A stretch of DNA of 48,043 bases from NCBI GenBank assembly GCA_002315015.1, contig DCEX01000004.1:1-48043 (forward strand), given 5' to 3'. The notes below the pieces were generated by a model. The model was not told where the DNA came from, did no database searches, and worked only from the letters and a program-made list of their open reading frames with translations. Below are positions 7,402 to 14,925 of the stretch, one piece after another; positions within the stretch are counted from its first letter, which is position 1, and every line of letters starts with the position of its first letter. Made by a program: the position numbers and the translations under genes. This DNA is from Faecalibacterium sp. UBA1819 (GTDB taxonomy: Bacteria; Bacillota; Clostridia; Oscillospirales; Ruminococcaceae).

Positions 7402-8421
7402 TTAGCCTTTGTAGCCGTTGGGGTTCATGCTCTGCCATTTGTAGCTGGATGCGCACATCTCGTCAATGCCGTACTCAGCTTCCCAGCCCAGCTCTTCACG
7501 CGCTTTTGTGGGGTCGGCATAGCACTCGGCAATATCGCCGGGGCGGCGCGGGTCGATGACATAGGGCAGCTCTTTGCCGCAGGCTTTGGAGTATGCCTTG
7601 ATGACATCCAAAACACTGTAACCGTGGCCGGTACCCAGGTTGCAGATGAACAGGCCGCAGTTGGTGGACAGCTTTTTCAGGGCTGCAACGTGGCCGCGAG
7701 CCAAATCAACAACATGGATATAGTCGCGCACACCGGTGCCGTCCGGGGTGGGGTAGTCGTTGCCGAACACATGTACCTCTTTCAGCTTGCCGACAGCCAC
7801 TTTTGCAATGTACGGCACGAGGTTGTTGGGAATGCCGTTGGGATCCTCGCCAATCAGGCCGCTCTCATGTGCGCCAATCGGGTTGAAGTAACGCAGCAGG
7901 GCAACGTTCATGGTGGGGTCTGCCTTGCAGATATCCTTGAGCATATTTTCGTTCATGACCTTGGTAGCGCCGTACGGGTTTGTGGTAGCGCCAACAGGGA
8001 AGTCCTCACGGATGGGCACGCTGGCGGGATCGCCGTACACCGTAGCGGAGGAGGAGAACACAAAGTTCTTCACGCCGTATTTTTTCATGGCGTTCAGCAC
8101 GTTCAATGCGCTGATGAGGTTGTTGCTGTAATATTCCAGCGGCTTCTGCACGCTTTCGCCCACGGCCTTGTAAGCGGCAAAGTGGATGACCGCGTCAATT
8201 TCAGGATGGTCAGCAAACAGCTTGTCAACCGCAGGCTGGTCGCAAAGGTCGATGTTGATAAAGGGAACAGGCTTTCCGGCGATTTGCTCCACACGGTGCA
8301 GCGCTTCTTCACAGGAGTTGTAAAGGTTATCCGCTACGAGAATCTCATATCCGGCTTTCATCAACTCAATGCAGGTGTGGCTGCCGATGTAGCCGGCGCC
8401 GCCGCTTACTAAAATAGACAT
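7402..8421 (-). CDS. galE: UDP-glucose/UDP-hexosamine 4-epimerase GalE
   Basis: It interconverts UDP-Glc and UDP-Gal, and in this pathway probably UDP-GlcNAc and UDP-GalNAc. It is a full-length short-chain dehydrogenase-type epimerase (339 aa). It has the NAD-binding GGAGYIGSHT (about 7-16), the FSSSATVYG strand with the catalytic Ser/Thr region, the YGATK form of YxxxK, and the late motifs RDYIHVVDLA and NLGTGHGYSVLD. SD AAAGGAG lies 12 nt before the ATG. First of three sugar-processing genes on the minus strand, it fits LnpD of the bifidobacterial galacto-N-biose pathway. Confidence 0.95.
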   Translation of the reverse strand: MSILVSGGAGYIGSHTCIELMKAGYEILVADNLYNSCEEALHRVEQIAGKPVPFINIDLCDQPAVDKLFADHPEIDAVIHFAAYKAVGESVQKPLEYYSNNLISALNVLNAMKKYGVKNFVFSSSATVYGDPASVPIREDFPVGATTNPYGATKVMNENMLKDICKADPTMNVALLRYFNPIGAHESGLIGEDPNGIPNNLVPYIAKVAVGKLKEVHVFGNDYPTPDGTGVRDYIHVVDLARGHVAALKKLSTNCGLFICNLGTGHGYSVLDVIKAYSKACGKELPYVIDPRRPGDIAECYADPTKAREELGWEAEYGIDEMCASSYKWQSMNPNGYKG

Positions 8422-8460
8422 AGTGCATCATGCTCCTTTGCGTTGTTTCGTGTATAACGT

Positions 8461-8483
8461 CACGAACGCGATTTGCGTTCGTG
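8461..8483 (-). repeat. Hairpin in the galE upstream region
   Basis: CACGAACGC (8461-8469) and GCGTTCGTG (8475-8483) form a perfect 9-bp stem with a 5-nt loop, between the AraC regulator stop (8589) and galE. There is no good T-run on either side. It may be an attenuator or mRNA-stability element. The rest of 8422-8588 is AT-rich, and I see no convincing promoter. Confidence 0.5.
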
Positions 8484-8588
8484 CTCTTTCATTGTTTATT
8501 TTAAGAGTTTCTGCGCGATTATAAAATAGATTTTTTCGTATAATATTTGCACAATTATCCCCTAGGTGTCTAATCGTCCGCAAGATGT

Positions 8589-9497
8589 TCAAAGATGTTC
8601 ACTTTCCGGCGCTTTACCAGACAAACCTTTTACCGACGATGCATACTCTGACGGTGTCATGCCGGTAGTTTTTTTGAAGTGGCGGGAAAAATAATGAATC
8701 GAGGAATAACCCAGCATAGAGGCAATTTCGGTAAAATTATAGCATCCTTCGCGGATTTTTTCTTTTGCCGCTTCGATTTTCAGCTGCCCGAAATACTCCA
8801 TCGCACCGCCGCCGGTGCGCTCGCGGAAAATTTTCTGCAAATAGCTGCGGCCCACCAGATTATCGCGGCAGATGTCGGCAAGCGTCAGCTTGCGGGAAAG
8901 GTTATCCTGCAAATAACGTGTCATGGAGGCGATAAAATCCTGCTGGTTATGCTCACGCATCATCGTTCCAGAGCGCTCGGTTTGCAGCGAGCCGGCACGG
9001 CGCACCAGACGCACAAGCAGCTGCTCCAGCGCACAGGCAATCAGCTGCTCTGCGCCGAAGGAAGCATTTTCGCGGCGCTCAAGCCGAAGCATTTGAGGGT
9101 CGCCCAAATTAGAAGAGAAGGCGGCAGATGCTTCGGTGACAATGGAAGCCAAAAGCGCGCGTCCGCTGTCGCCCAGCGATTCGATGCGCTCTTCAAAAAA
9201 GCGCATGTGTTCACTGCGGCACACAAAGCCTACCACAACCAGATTGGGTGCGGTGCCGCCGCAAGAGCAAACGCTGTGAAATTCGCCCGGCTTGTGAAAA
9301 ATAATCTGTCCTTTTTGCAGAATGTGCTGGCATTCTCCGGCACAAACGGATACCTCTCCTTTATCTACATATAAAAATTCCCAAAAGTTGTGGCTTTCCC
9401 CTTCAAAAGAATAAGTACTGGTATACTCAAAATAGTGGATGGAAATAATTTCATCCACCACGAACGGCTTTTGCAGCTGAATGGTTTCATAGCCCAA
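8589..9497 (-). CDS. AraC-family transcriptional regulator (proximal)
   Basis: A 302-aa regulator with an N-terminal cupin-like sensing domain (about 1-120; NFWEFLYVDKGEVSV, then HKPGEFHS). At the C-terminus is a double helix-turn-helix AraC domain (about 195-295) ending in the family signature, here IASMLGYSSIHYFSRHFKK followed by TGMTPSEYA. SD GAGGAGG precedes the ATG. It starts 53 bp after the second AraC gene on the same strand with no separate promoter, so the two are probably one transcript. Position suggests control of the galacto-N-biose genes on one or both sides; the ligand is not known from sequence. Confidence 0.9.
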   Translation of the reverse strand: MGYETIQLQKPFVVDEIISIHYFEYTSTYSFEGESHNFWEFLYVDKGEVSVCAGECQHILQKGQIIFHKPGEFHSVCSCGGTAPNLVVVGFVCRSEHMRFFEERIESLGDSGRALLASIVTEASAAFSSNLGDPQMLRLERRENASFGAEQLIACALEQLLVRLVRRAGSLQTERSGTMMREHNQQDFIASMTRYLQDNLSRKLTLADICRDNLVGRSYLQKIFRERTGGGAMEYFGQLKIEAAKEKIREGCYNFTEIASMLGYSSIHYFSRHFKKTTGMTPSEYASSVKGLSGKAPESEHL

Positions 9498-9550
9498 GAG
9501 TAAGAACCTCCTCTTTGTGTTGCATAGGCGGCGAAAAAGGCTGCCGTGTG

Positions 9551-10429
9551 TTATTTTCCGTCGTCTTGCACGTGTTCACGCGCGAGGCGGCATTGCTTAC
9601 GGTATTCCATGGGGCTTTGCGCGGTCAGCCGGCGAAAGCTTTGGGAAAAATAGCTTGGCGAAGAAAAGCCCAAAAGATGAGAAATTTGGGACAGGGAGTA
9701 GTCGGTGTTTTCCAAAAGGTACTTGCTTTCTCGAATGCGGCGTTCAATTAAGTAGTTAATGGGGGAGATGCCGTATTCTTTGTTAAACGCATGAACCAGA
9801 TAATACTTATTGACGTGCGCAATATCCGCCAGCAAATTTAAGGTAATGGCTTCAGCGAAATGCTCATCAATATAGCGCCGGGCAGCGGCGCATTCCTTAT
9901 TGGTACGCCGTGTGGGCTCCAGCTGCATGGTAAAATGGGTGTGACGCAAAATCAGTGTGAGCAGCACCTCTAAAAGATGCTGACACACATCTTCCCATCC
10001 GCGGGGATGATCTTCCGCTTCCTTTAAAAGCGTGCGCAGGAAAAAGATAATTTCGTTGCGGTCTTCGCGATAGTTTAAGATGGCATGGTCTTTATTTTGG
10101 GTTCCAAAGCTGAAATCCAGCCCGTCAATGCCTAAAACGATGTATTCCAGCGGATTGCTGGTAATACTGGACTCGGTGTGCTCGATATTCGGGTTCACAA
10201 TTACCATGTCGTCGCTTCCGACAGGGATAACTTGGTCTTTCATGCGAAACTCACCAATGCCGCGCATACAGTAAAACAGCTCGGTGCATGGGTGACTGTG
10301 CAGAGTGCTGTGCCAATCTGTGCTGAAGTGGGCTTCCGTGACATATAAAAGCCGTGCGCCGCTGAGATTGTTTCCGGTGCGGTTTCTTCCGGAGGGTTTA
10401 TCGCCGATGTCATATCTGCTGTTGCTCAT
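9551..10429 (-). CDS. AraC-family transcriptional regulator (distal)
   Basis: A 292-aa AraC regulator. The N-terminal cupin has the sensor strand HSHPCTELFYCMRGIGEFRM and INPNIEHT-type turn (VNPNIEHTE). The C-terminal AraC HTH pair (about 185-280) ends LLGFSSPSYFSQSFRRL. It is only distantly like its neighbour, so this is not a fresh duplication. Its own promoter (10575-10603) faces the 773-bp gap and diverges from the transporter operon. The start is supported by GAGGAGG before the ATG. One regulator may act on the transporter operon and the other on galE-nahK; this is inference. Confidence 0.9.
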   Translation of the reverse strand: MSNSRYDIGDKPSGRNRTGNNLSGARLLYVTEAHFSTDWHSTLHSHPCTELFYCMRGIGEFRMKDQVIPVGSDDMVIVNPNIEHTESSITSNPLEYIVLGIDGLDFSFGTQNKDHAILNYREDRNEIIFFLRTLLKEAEDHPRGWEDVCQHLLEVLLTLILRHTHFTMQLEPTRRTNKECAAARRYIDEHFAEAITLNLLADIAHVNKYYLVHAFNKEYGISPINYLIERRIRESKYLLENTDYSLSQISHLLGFSSPSYFSQSFRRLTAQSPMEYRKQCRLAREHVQDDGK

Positions 10430-10574
10430 GGTGAACCTCCTCGTCGCTTGTGCACGCTGTCATATATTTTTGCTTTGGCAAAAGTTTTTTTGAGCTTGTC
10501 GTGCAAAAAATCTGTGTTATTTTTATGTTCTGCTGAGGAATTAACAACATCTTTATATTTTGGATGTTGATTTC

Positions 10575-10603
10575 ATTATAAGTGTAAAAAAGGTGGAATA
10601 CAA
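10575..10603 (-). promoter_or_regulatory. Promoter of the AraC pair
   Basis: On the minus strand TTGTAT (10598-10603), 17 nt, TATAAT (10575-10580). The predicted start near 10568 leaves a leader of about 139 nt. An inverted repeat (CAACATC 10545-10551, GATGTTG 10563-10569) overlaps the start site and could be an operator. Confidence 0.75.
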
Positions 10604-11075
10604 GGACAAAAAAGCTTAAATGGAGCAATGTTTCGTCTTTTTTCGCTTATAAGGCCTGTTTTTTCCAGCTTGTACGAAGAAACGCTTGGTTTTTTAGCAA
10701 ATAGAACCAAAAAAGAATCTCATTTAGGGAGGTTAACAGTTATCAAACAGTCATAAAATTTGTCAAATATTGCTTTAGTGGAAAAATATAGCCATACAGC
10801 AAAAACATTGTGAGCAATATTTATTAAATTATAAATCCGGTTAATTAACGAAAGACAAATAGATAAAGTAATTTTTGTAAAATAACTTGCATAATGTACA
10901 CATAATATCTTAGATGTTTGATATAATTTTGGATGAAAAAAGGATATAAAGTGAAAATAACCAGAAAAAAACACATTGTTTTGTGCATTTAGCTATAAAA
11001 GGACGCAAATTCGGCTCTTTTTTGAAGAAAATGACCATCAAAACAATATTTATAAACTTAAAAGCAACAAATCTC

Positions 11076-11103
11076 TTGCATTAAATTTCAAAAAAGCTAT
11101 ACT
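11076..11103 (+). promoter_or_regulatory. Promoter of the disaccharide transporter operon
   Basis: TTGCAT (11076-11081), 16 nt, TATACT (11098-11103), with start expected near 11110. It is the best promoter before the binding-protein gene and gives a 5' UTR of about 93 nt containing a large inverted repeat. Confidence 0.65.
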
Positions 11104-11114
11104 GGAAGCATAGG

Positions 11115-11163
11115 GCAGACAACCGGCAAACGTGTGGAGCAATTCGGAAGCCGGGATGTCTGC
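11115..11163 (+). promoter_or_regulatory. Inverted repeat in the 5' UTR of the transporter operon
   Basis: GCAGACA (11115-11121) plus CCGGC (11123-11127) pair with GCCGG (11150-11154) plus TGTCTGC (11157-11163), closing a 22-nt loop. It starts a few bases after the predicted transcription start and ends 39 bp before the ATG, without a T-run. It may be an operator or a 5' stabilising stem. Confidence 0.55.
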
Positions 11164-11202
11164 ACGGGTTATTTCATTTCACAATTATAGGAGGTTTGTT
11201 TT

Positions 11203-12588
11203 ATGAAAAAGGCAATCAGTACTGTACTGGCCTTCGGCATGAGCTTGTCGATGCTGACAGCTTGCGGCGGGGCAACATCGTCTTCCACCGCAGCTTCCAC
11301 AGCGGCTTCCGAGAGCACGGCAGCTTCTACTTCCACTTCTGCGGCAGCAACCGGCACCGGTGACTATGCCGGCCAGACGCTGAAGGTAGCGGCTATCGAG
11401 ACCGCTTACGGCGCAGAGATGTGGCAGCAAATTGCCGATGGCTTTGAGGCAAAAACGGGCGCTACCGTTGAGCTGACCACCGACAAAAACCTGGAGGACG
11501 TGATCGATCCCCAGATGAAGGCAGGCAACTTCTACGATGTAGTTCACCTGGCAGCAGGCCGTGAGAAGGCTTTGCCGGAGACCATGCTGAAAGAGAATGC
11601 CATCGAGGAAGTAACCGACGTTCTGAGCATGAACGTTCTGGGCGAGGATATCACCGTTGGTGAGAAGATCATCCCCGGCTTCACCGGCAACCTGACCACC
11701 AACCCCTATGGCGATGACCGCGTATTCATGATGCCGATGTTCTACGGCCCCTGCGGCTTGTTCTACAACAAGGCAAACTTCACTGAAGGCGGCGGCGATC
11801 TGGAGCTGCCCACCACTTGGGACGAGTTCTTTGCTCTGGCTGACCAGACTGATATCCCCCTGTTCACCTATCCGGTAGCTGGCTACCTCGACGCTTTCAC
11901 CTATGCTTTGATCGCAGAGATTGGCGGCCAGGACTTCTTCAACAAGGCTTTGCAGTATGACGAGACTGTTTGGAGCAGCCCCGAGATGGACAAAATGTTC
12001 GAAATCCTGGGCAAGCTGGCTGAGAACACCAACGACGCTACCACTGGCTATGCAAACAACGACAACTTCACCAAGAACCAGCAGATGATCCTCGACAACG
12101 AGGCCCTCTTCATGCCGAACGGCAACTGGGTAATCGGTGAGATGGCTGACGCTCCTCGTGCAGAAGGCTTCGAGTGGGGCTTCATGGCTCTGCCCGCAAT
12201 TGAAGAGGGCGGCGACCGTTACAGCTACACCTTCTTTGAGCAGAGCTGGATTCCGGCCGGCGCAGAGAACAAAGAGCTGGCAAAAGTGTTCCTGACCTAT
12301 CTGTACAGCGATGAGGCAGCTGAAATCTTTGCAGCTTCTGGTGCAGTTCAGCCCATCACCGGCATGACCGATAAGCTCAGCGACGACAACAAAGTTTATT
12401 ACAGCGTATACGACAACGGTGCAAAAGCTGCTATCGGTACCTTCGCAACCACAGCTCCTGTGGAAGGCGTGAACATCAAAGAGGACGTTTGCTTCACCAT
12501 GGATAGTGTTGTAAACGGCACCAAGACTGTTGACGACTGGAAAGCAGCAGTGCAGGCTTCTTGTGCAGCATTGCGTGAGGCAATGTAA
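11203..12588 (+). CDS. Sugar ABC transporter substrate-binding lipoprotein
   Basis: Extracellular solute-binding protein (461 aa) that should capture the beta-1,3-galactosyl-HexNAc disaccharide. The N-terminus is a lipoprotein signal with lipobox LTAC (Cys21), then a Ser/Thr/Ala-rich linker (about 24-50) that tethers the domain. The mature part is of the family that includes N-acetylglucosamine/chitobiose binders (NgcE-like), judged from its overall pattern (WQQIADGFEAKTGATVEL near 69-86, aromatic-rich binding surface). SD AGGAGG precedes the ATG. It is first in the operon and is followed by a terminator-like hairpin, which would give more binding protein than permease. The substrate is inferred from the GH112 gene downstream. 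Confidence 0.92.
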   Translation: MKKAISTVLAFGMSLSMLTACGGATSSSTAASTAASESTAASTSTSAAATGTGDYAGQTLKVAAIETAYGAEMWQQIADGFEAKTGATVELTTDKNLEDVIDPQMKAGNFYDVVHLAAGREKALPETMLKENAIEEVTDVLSMNVLGEDITVGEKIIPGFTGNLTTNPYGDDRVFMMPMFYGPCGLFYNKANFTEGGGDLELPTTWDEFFALADQTDIPLFTYPVAGYLDAFTYALIAEIGGQDFFNKALQYDETVWSSPEMDKMFEILGKLAENTNDATTGYANNDNFTKNQQMILDNEALFMPNGNWVIGEMADAPRAEGFEWGFMALPAIEEGGDRYSYTFFEQSWIPAGAENKELAKVFLTYLYSDEAAEIFAASGAVQPITGMTDKLSDDNKVYYSVYDNGAKAAIGTFATTAPVEGVNIKEDVCFTMDSVVNGTKTVDDWKAAVQASCAALREAM

Positions 12589-12713
12589 AAAAGTTTCATC
12601 AGGATGCTTGAAAGATAATCTGTGAGAAAGCATCCATCACGACAAAGGCGAACCGATTCAAACAAGGATGGCACCGTCTGGTGTCTGCCGCGTAGGAGAT
12701 AAGGTAAACCAAG

Positions 12714-12753
12714 GCGGTGAGTGAAAGGCGATGCTTTTTGCTCACCGCTTTTT
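12714..12753 (+). terminator. Leaky terminator between binding protein and permeases
   Basis: GCGGTGAG (12714-12721) pairs with CTCACCGC (12741-12748) over a 19-nt loop, followed by TTTTT. It sits in the 187-bp gap after the binding-protein gene and 23 bp before the permease ATG. No new promoter is obvious, so partial termination is likely and would set the ratio of binding protein to permease. Confidence 0.7.
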
Positions 12754-12775
12754 AAATCGAAATGGAGATGGTACA

Positions 12776-13669
12776 ATGCAAAAGAATAAGGCGCGTAGCC
12801 GGTTTATCGTAGCCTGCGTGGCTCCGGCAACCATTTTGGCATTTATTTTTCTTGTGGTTCCTACGTTCAACGTGTTCCGCATGTCCCTGTTTAAATGGGG
12901 CGGATACTCCCCTAACCAAACTTTTGTGGCGTTTGATAACTTTGTAACGCTGTTCAAAGACGAAAACTTCTACCGCGCATGCCGCAACAGCATCTTGCTG
13001 ATTGTGGTGGTAACGGTGATTACCATTGTGTTTGCACTGCTCTTTGCGTTTATCTTAACACGCGAAAAGCTGAAGGGACAGAACATTTTCCGCATTATTT
13101 TCTATATTCCGAACATTCTTTCCGTCGTTGTTATCAGCGCAATTTTCAGCGCTATTTACGACGTGAACCGCGGCCTTCTGAACAACCTGCTCAGCATTTT
13201 CGGCATTGGAGCCGAAAGCCCCATTGCATGGCTGGGCGACCAAAAGATTGTTATTTACAGCTTGGTTGGCGCAATGGTTTGGCAGGCAATTGGCTACTAC
13301 ATGGTTATGTACATGGCTTCTATGTCCGCGATTCCCGAAAGCTTGTATGAGAGCGCTAACTTGGAAGGCGCTTCCCGTATGACCCAATTCTTCCAGATCA
13401 CCTTGCCGTTAATCTGGACGAATATCCGTACCACGCTGACCTTCTTTATTATTTCTAACATCAACATGAGCTTCCTGTTTGTAAAAGCAATGACAGGCGG
13501 CGGCCCGGACGGCGCGTCCGAGGTATTCCTCAGCTACATGTATAAGCAAGCGTATACCAACTCCACTTACGGCTACGGCATGGCTGTTGGCGTTGTGGTG
13601 TTCAGCTTCTCGTTTGCACTGGCGGCCATTGTGAACCGTGTGACCAAGCGCGAGCCGCTGGAATTCTAA
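12776..13669 (+). CDS. Sugar ABC transporter permease, MalF/UgpA type
   Basis: Inner membrane subunit (297 aa) of a CUT1 sugar importer, with six predicted membrane helices. The EAA loop that docks the ATPase is visible (YESANLEGASRMTQFFQI then TLPLIW, about 195-220). The ATG at 12776 follows GGAGATGG; the longer frame from 12731 lies over the terminator hairpin and has no SD, so it is rejected. It pairs with the next permease. No ATPase gene lies in the locus. Confidence 0.94.
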   Translation: MQKNKARSRFIVACVAPATILAFIFLVVPTFNVFRMSLFKWGGYSPNQTFVAFDNFVTLFKDENFYRACRNSILLIVVVTVITIVFALLFAFILTREKLKGQNIFRIIFYIPNILSVVVISAIFSAIYDVNRGLLNNLLSIFGIGAESPIAWLGDQKIVIYSLVGAMVWQAIGYYMVMYMASMSAIPESLYESANLEGASRMTQFFQITLPLIWTNIRTTLTFFIISNINMSFLFVKAMTGGGPDGASEVFLSYMYKQAYTNSTYGYGMAVGVVVFSFSFALAAIVNRVTKREPLEF

Positions 13670-13684
13670 GGAAGGACGGTGTAT

Positions 13685-14581
13685 GTGAGAATGAATGAAA
13701 AAATCGCAGGCACGAAAACAAGTATTGTGCCGAAGGTTATCATCTATATTTTACTGATTTTACTACTGATTTCCATTGTAGTTCCTGTGGCTTGGGTGTT
13801 TATGGCATCCATTAAGCAGAACACGGAATTTTATGGCAACCCGTTTGCACTGCCGCAGGGCGTTTACCTGCAAAACTTTGTCGATGCGTGGACAAAGGCA
13901 CGCATGGGCGATTACTTCTTCTATTCCGTTGTGATTACTGCATTGTCGCTGTTGATCCTGCTTTTGGTTGCGCTGCCGGCCTCTTATGTGCTCAGCCGCT
14001 ATCGCTTCTGGGGCAGCAAGGTGTTGAATACCTGCTTCATGGCCGGTTTGTTCATCAACGTCAGCTACATTGTAGTTCCCATCTTCTTGATGTTTGTTTC
14101 CGGTGACAAAATTGTCAAGAGCATGTTCGGCACCACATTTTTCTTGAACAATCCGTTTGTGGTTGCTGTTGTGTTGGCCTCCACCACGCTTCCGTTTACC
14201 ATTTACTTACTCAGCGGCTATTTGGCCACTTTGCCGAAGGATTATGAGGAAGCAGCTTATGTGGACGGCGCAGGCTACTTCACCACGATGGTTCGCATCA
14301 TCCTGCCGATGGCAAAGCCCAGCATTATCACGGTTATTTTGTTCGAGTTCTTGGCTTACTGGAACGAGTACATCATTTCCATGACCATGCTGACCGACCC
14401 CAACGGCGCACGCACGCTGCCGGTTGGTTTGCTGAACCTGATGAAGGCACAGAACGCGAAAGCAGAGTACGGCCAGATGTACGCCGGCATGGTGATGGTA
14501 ATGCTTCCCACGTTGATTTTGTACATGTGCGTACAAAAGAAACTGACACAAGGCATGACCTTGGGCGGCCTGAAGGGTTAA
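13685..14581 (+). CDS. Sugar ABC transporter permease, MalG/UgpE type
   Basis: Second CUT1 permease (about 298 aa), with six helices and the EAA loop YEEAAYVDGAGYFTTMVRII (about 190-210) followed by LPMAKP. The start is uncertain: the GTG at 13685 has GGAAGG 9 nt upstream and is preferred; the ATG at 13691 and the GTG at 13679 are in the same frame. It begins 15 bp after the first permease stop. With the binding protein it forms an importer that must borrow an ATPase encoded elsewhere, as is usual for MsmX-type systems. Confidence 0.93.
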   Translation: MRMNEKIAGTKTSIVPKVIIYILLILLLISIVVPVAWVFMASIKQNTEFYGNPFALPQGVYLQNFVDAWTKARMGDYFFYSVVITALSLLILLLVALPASYVLSRYRFWGSKVLNTCFMAGLFINVSYIVVPIFLMFVSGDKIVKSMFGTTFFLNNPFVVAVVLASTTLPFTIYLLSGYLATLPKDYEEAAYVDGAGYFTTMVRIILPMAKPSIITVILFEFLAYWNEYIISMTMLTDPNGARTLPVGLLNLMKAQNAKAEYGQMYAGMVMVMLPTLILYMCVQKKLTQGMTLGGLKG

Positions 14582-14596
14582 GGAGGCGAACAAGCA

Positions 14597-14800
14597 ATGA
14601 ATGAATACACAAAGAAAAAGCTGACCGTTGCCGCAGGCGTTGTGGCGCTGCTGGTATGCATTGGGCTCGTTATTTTCGGCCATAGCTACGGCTTTTCTGG
14701 AGAATTGTCAAAGGGCATTTCCGGCCTTGGCATCGAGCTGCTGGGTTTGGCAGGTATTTTAGTGCTGCTGTACCTCTATAACAAACCTTTTACAAAATAA
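14597..14800 (+). CDS. Small two-helix membrane protein of unknown function
   Basis: A 67-aa protein with SD AAGGAGG and only 15 bp between it and the permease stop, so it is a real operon member. It has a short charged N-terminus (MNEYTKKK), two hydrophobic helices (about 9-27 and 45-60) and a basic tail (NKPFTK). I do not recognise the family. Its place between the permeases and the phosphorylase suggests an accessory role with the transporter, but that is only context. A strong hairpin follows at 14833-14877. Confidence 0.75.
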   Translation: MNEYTKKKLTVAAGVVALLVCIGLVIFGHSYGFSGELSKGISGLGIELLGLAGILVLLYLYNKPFTK

Positions 14801-14832
14801 GCTGGCGCTGAAAGGCGCTTTTCACACAAAAT

Positions 14833-14877
14833 AAACAGGCTTTGTACCCCGATGCACAATAGGTGCAAAGTCTGTTT
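14833..14877 (+). repeat. Intercistronic hairpin before the GH112 gene
   Basis: AAACAGGCTTTG (14833-14844) pairs with CAAAGTCTGTTT (14866-14877), 12 bp with one wobble, around a 21-nt loop. No T-run follows. It probably protects or separates the downstream phosphorylase message rather than ending transcription. Confidence 0.55.
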
Positions 14878-14925
14878 ATGTGTGTCAAAAACCATCTGAA
14901 ATTAAAATATGAAGGAGTAACCGCA

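Larger units (their letters stand above)
10430..11202. other. Long AT-rich divergent regulatory region (773 bp)
   Basis: No credible gene is present; small frames here (for example the one at 10720-10974) are AT-rich and lack SD sites. It holds the regulator promoter (10575-10603), an inverted repeat CAACATC/GATGTTG at 10545-10569 over its start site, a TTTTGC/GCAAAA hairpin near 10468-10483, the transporter promoter (11076-11103) and a 5' UTR inverted repeat. The middle (10604-11075) is very AT-rich with no clear motif and is a plausible place for AraC binding. Confidence 0.7.

Noticed and set aside
10720..10974. 84-codon frame on minus in the divergent region
   Set aside because: AT-rich, no SD, no recognisable features; typical chance frame in low-GC DNA.
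10951..10992. Tiny GTG frame with AAAGGA upstream, possible leader peptide
   Set aside because: Only 13 codons, far from the operon start, and it lies before the predicted promoter of that operon.
11185..12633. 482-codon open frame on minus opposite the binding-protein gene
   Set aside because: No SD, no domain, and it would overlap a lipoprotein gene with clear signal and operon context.
12776..14581. Missing ABC ATPase as a sign of a broken transporter
   Set aside because: CUT1 sugar importers in Firmicutes commonly share one MsmX-type ATPase, and all other parts here are intact.
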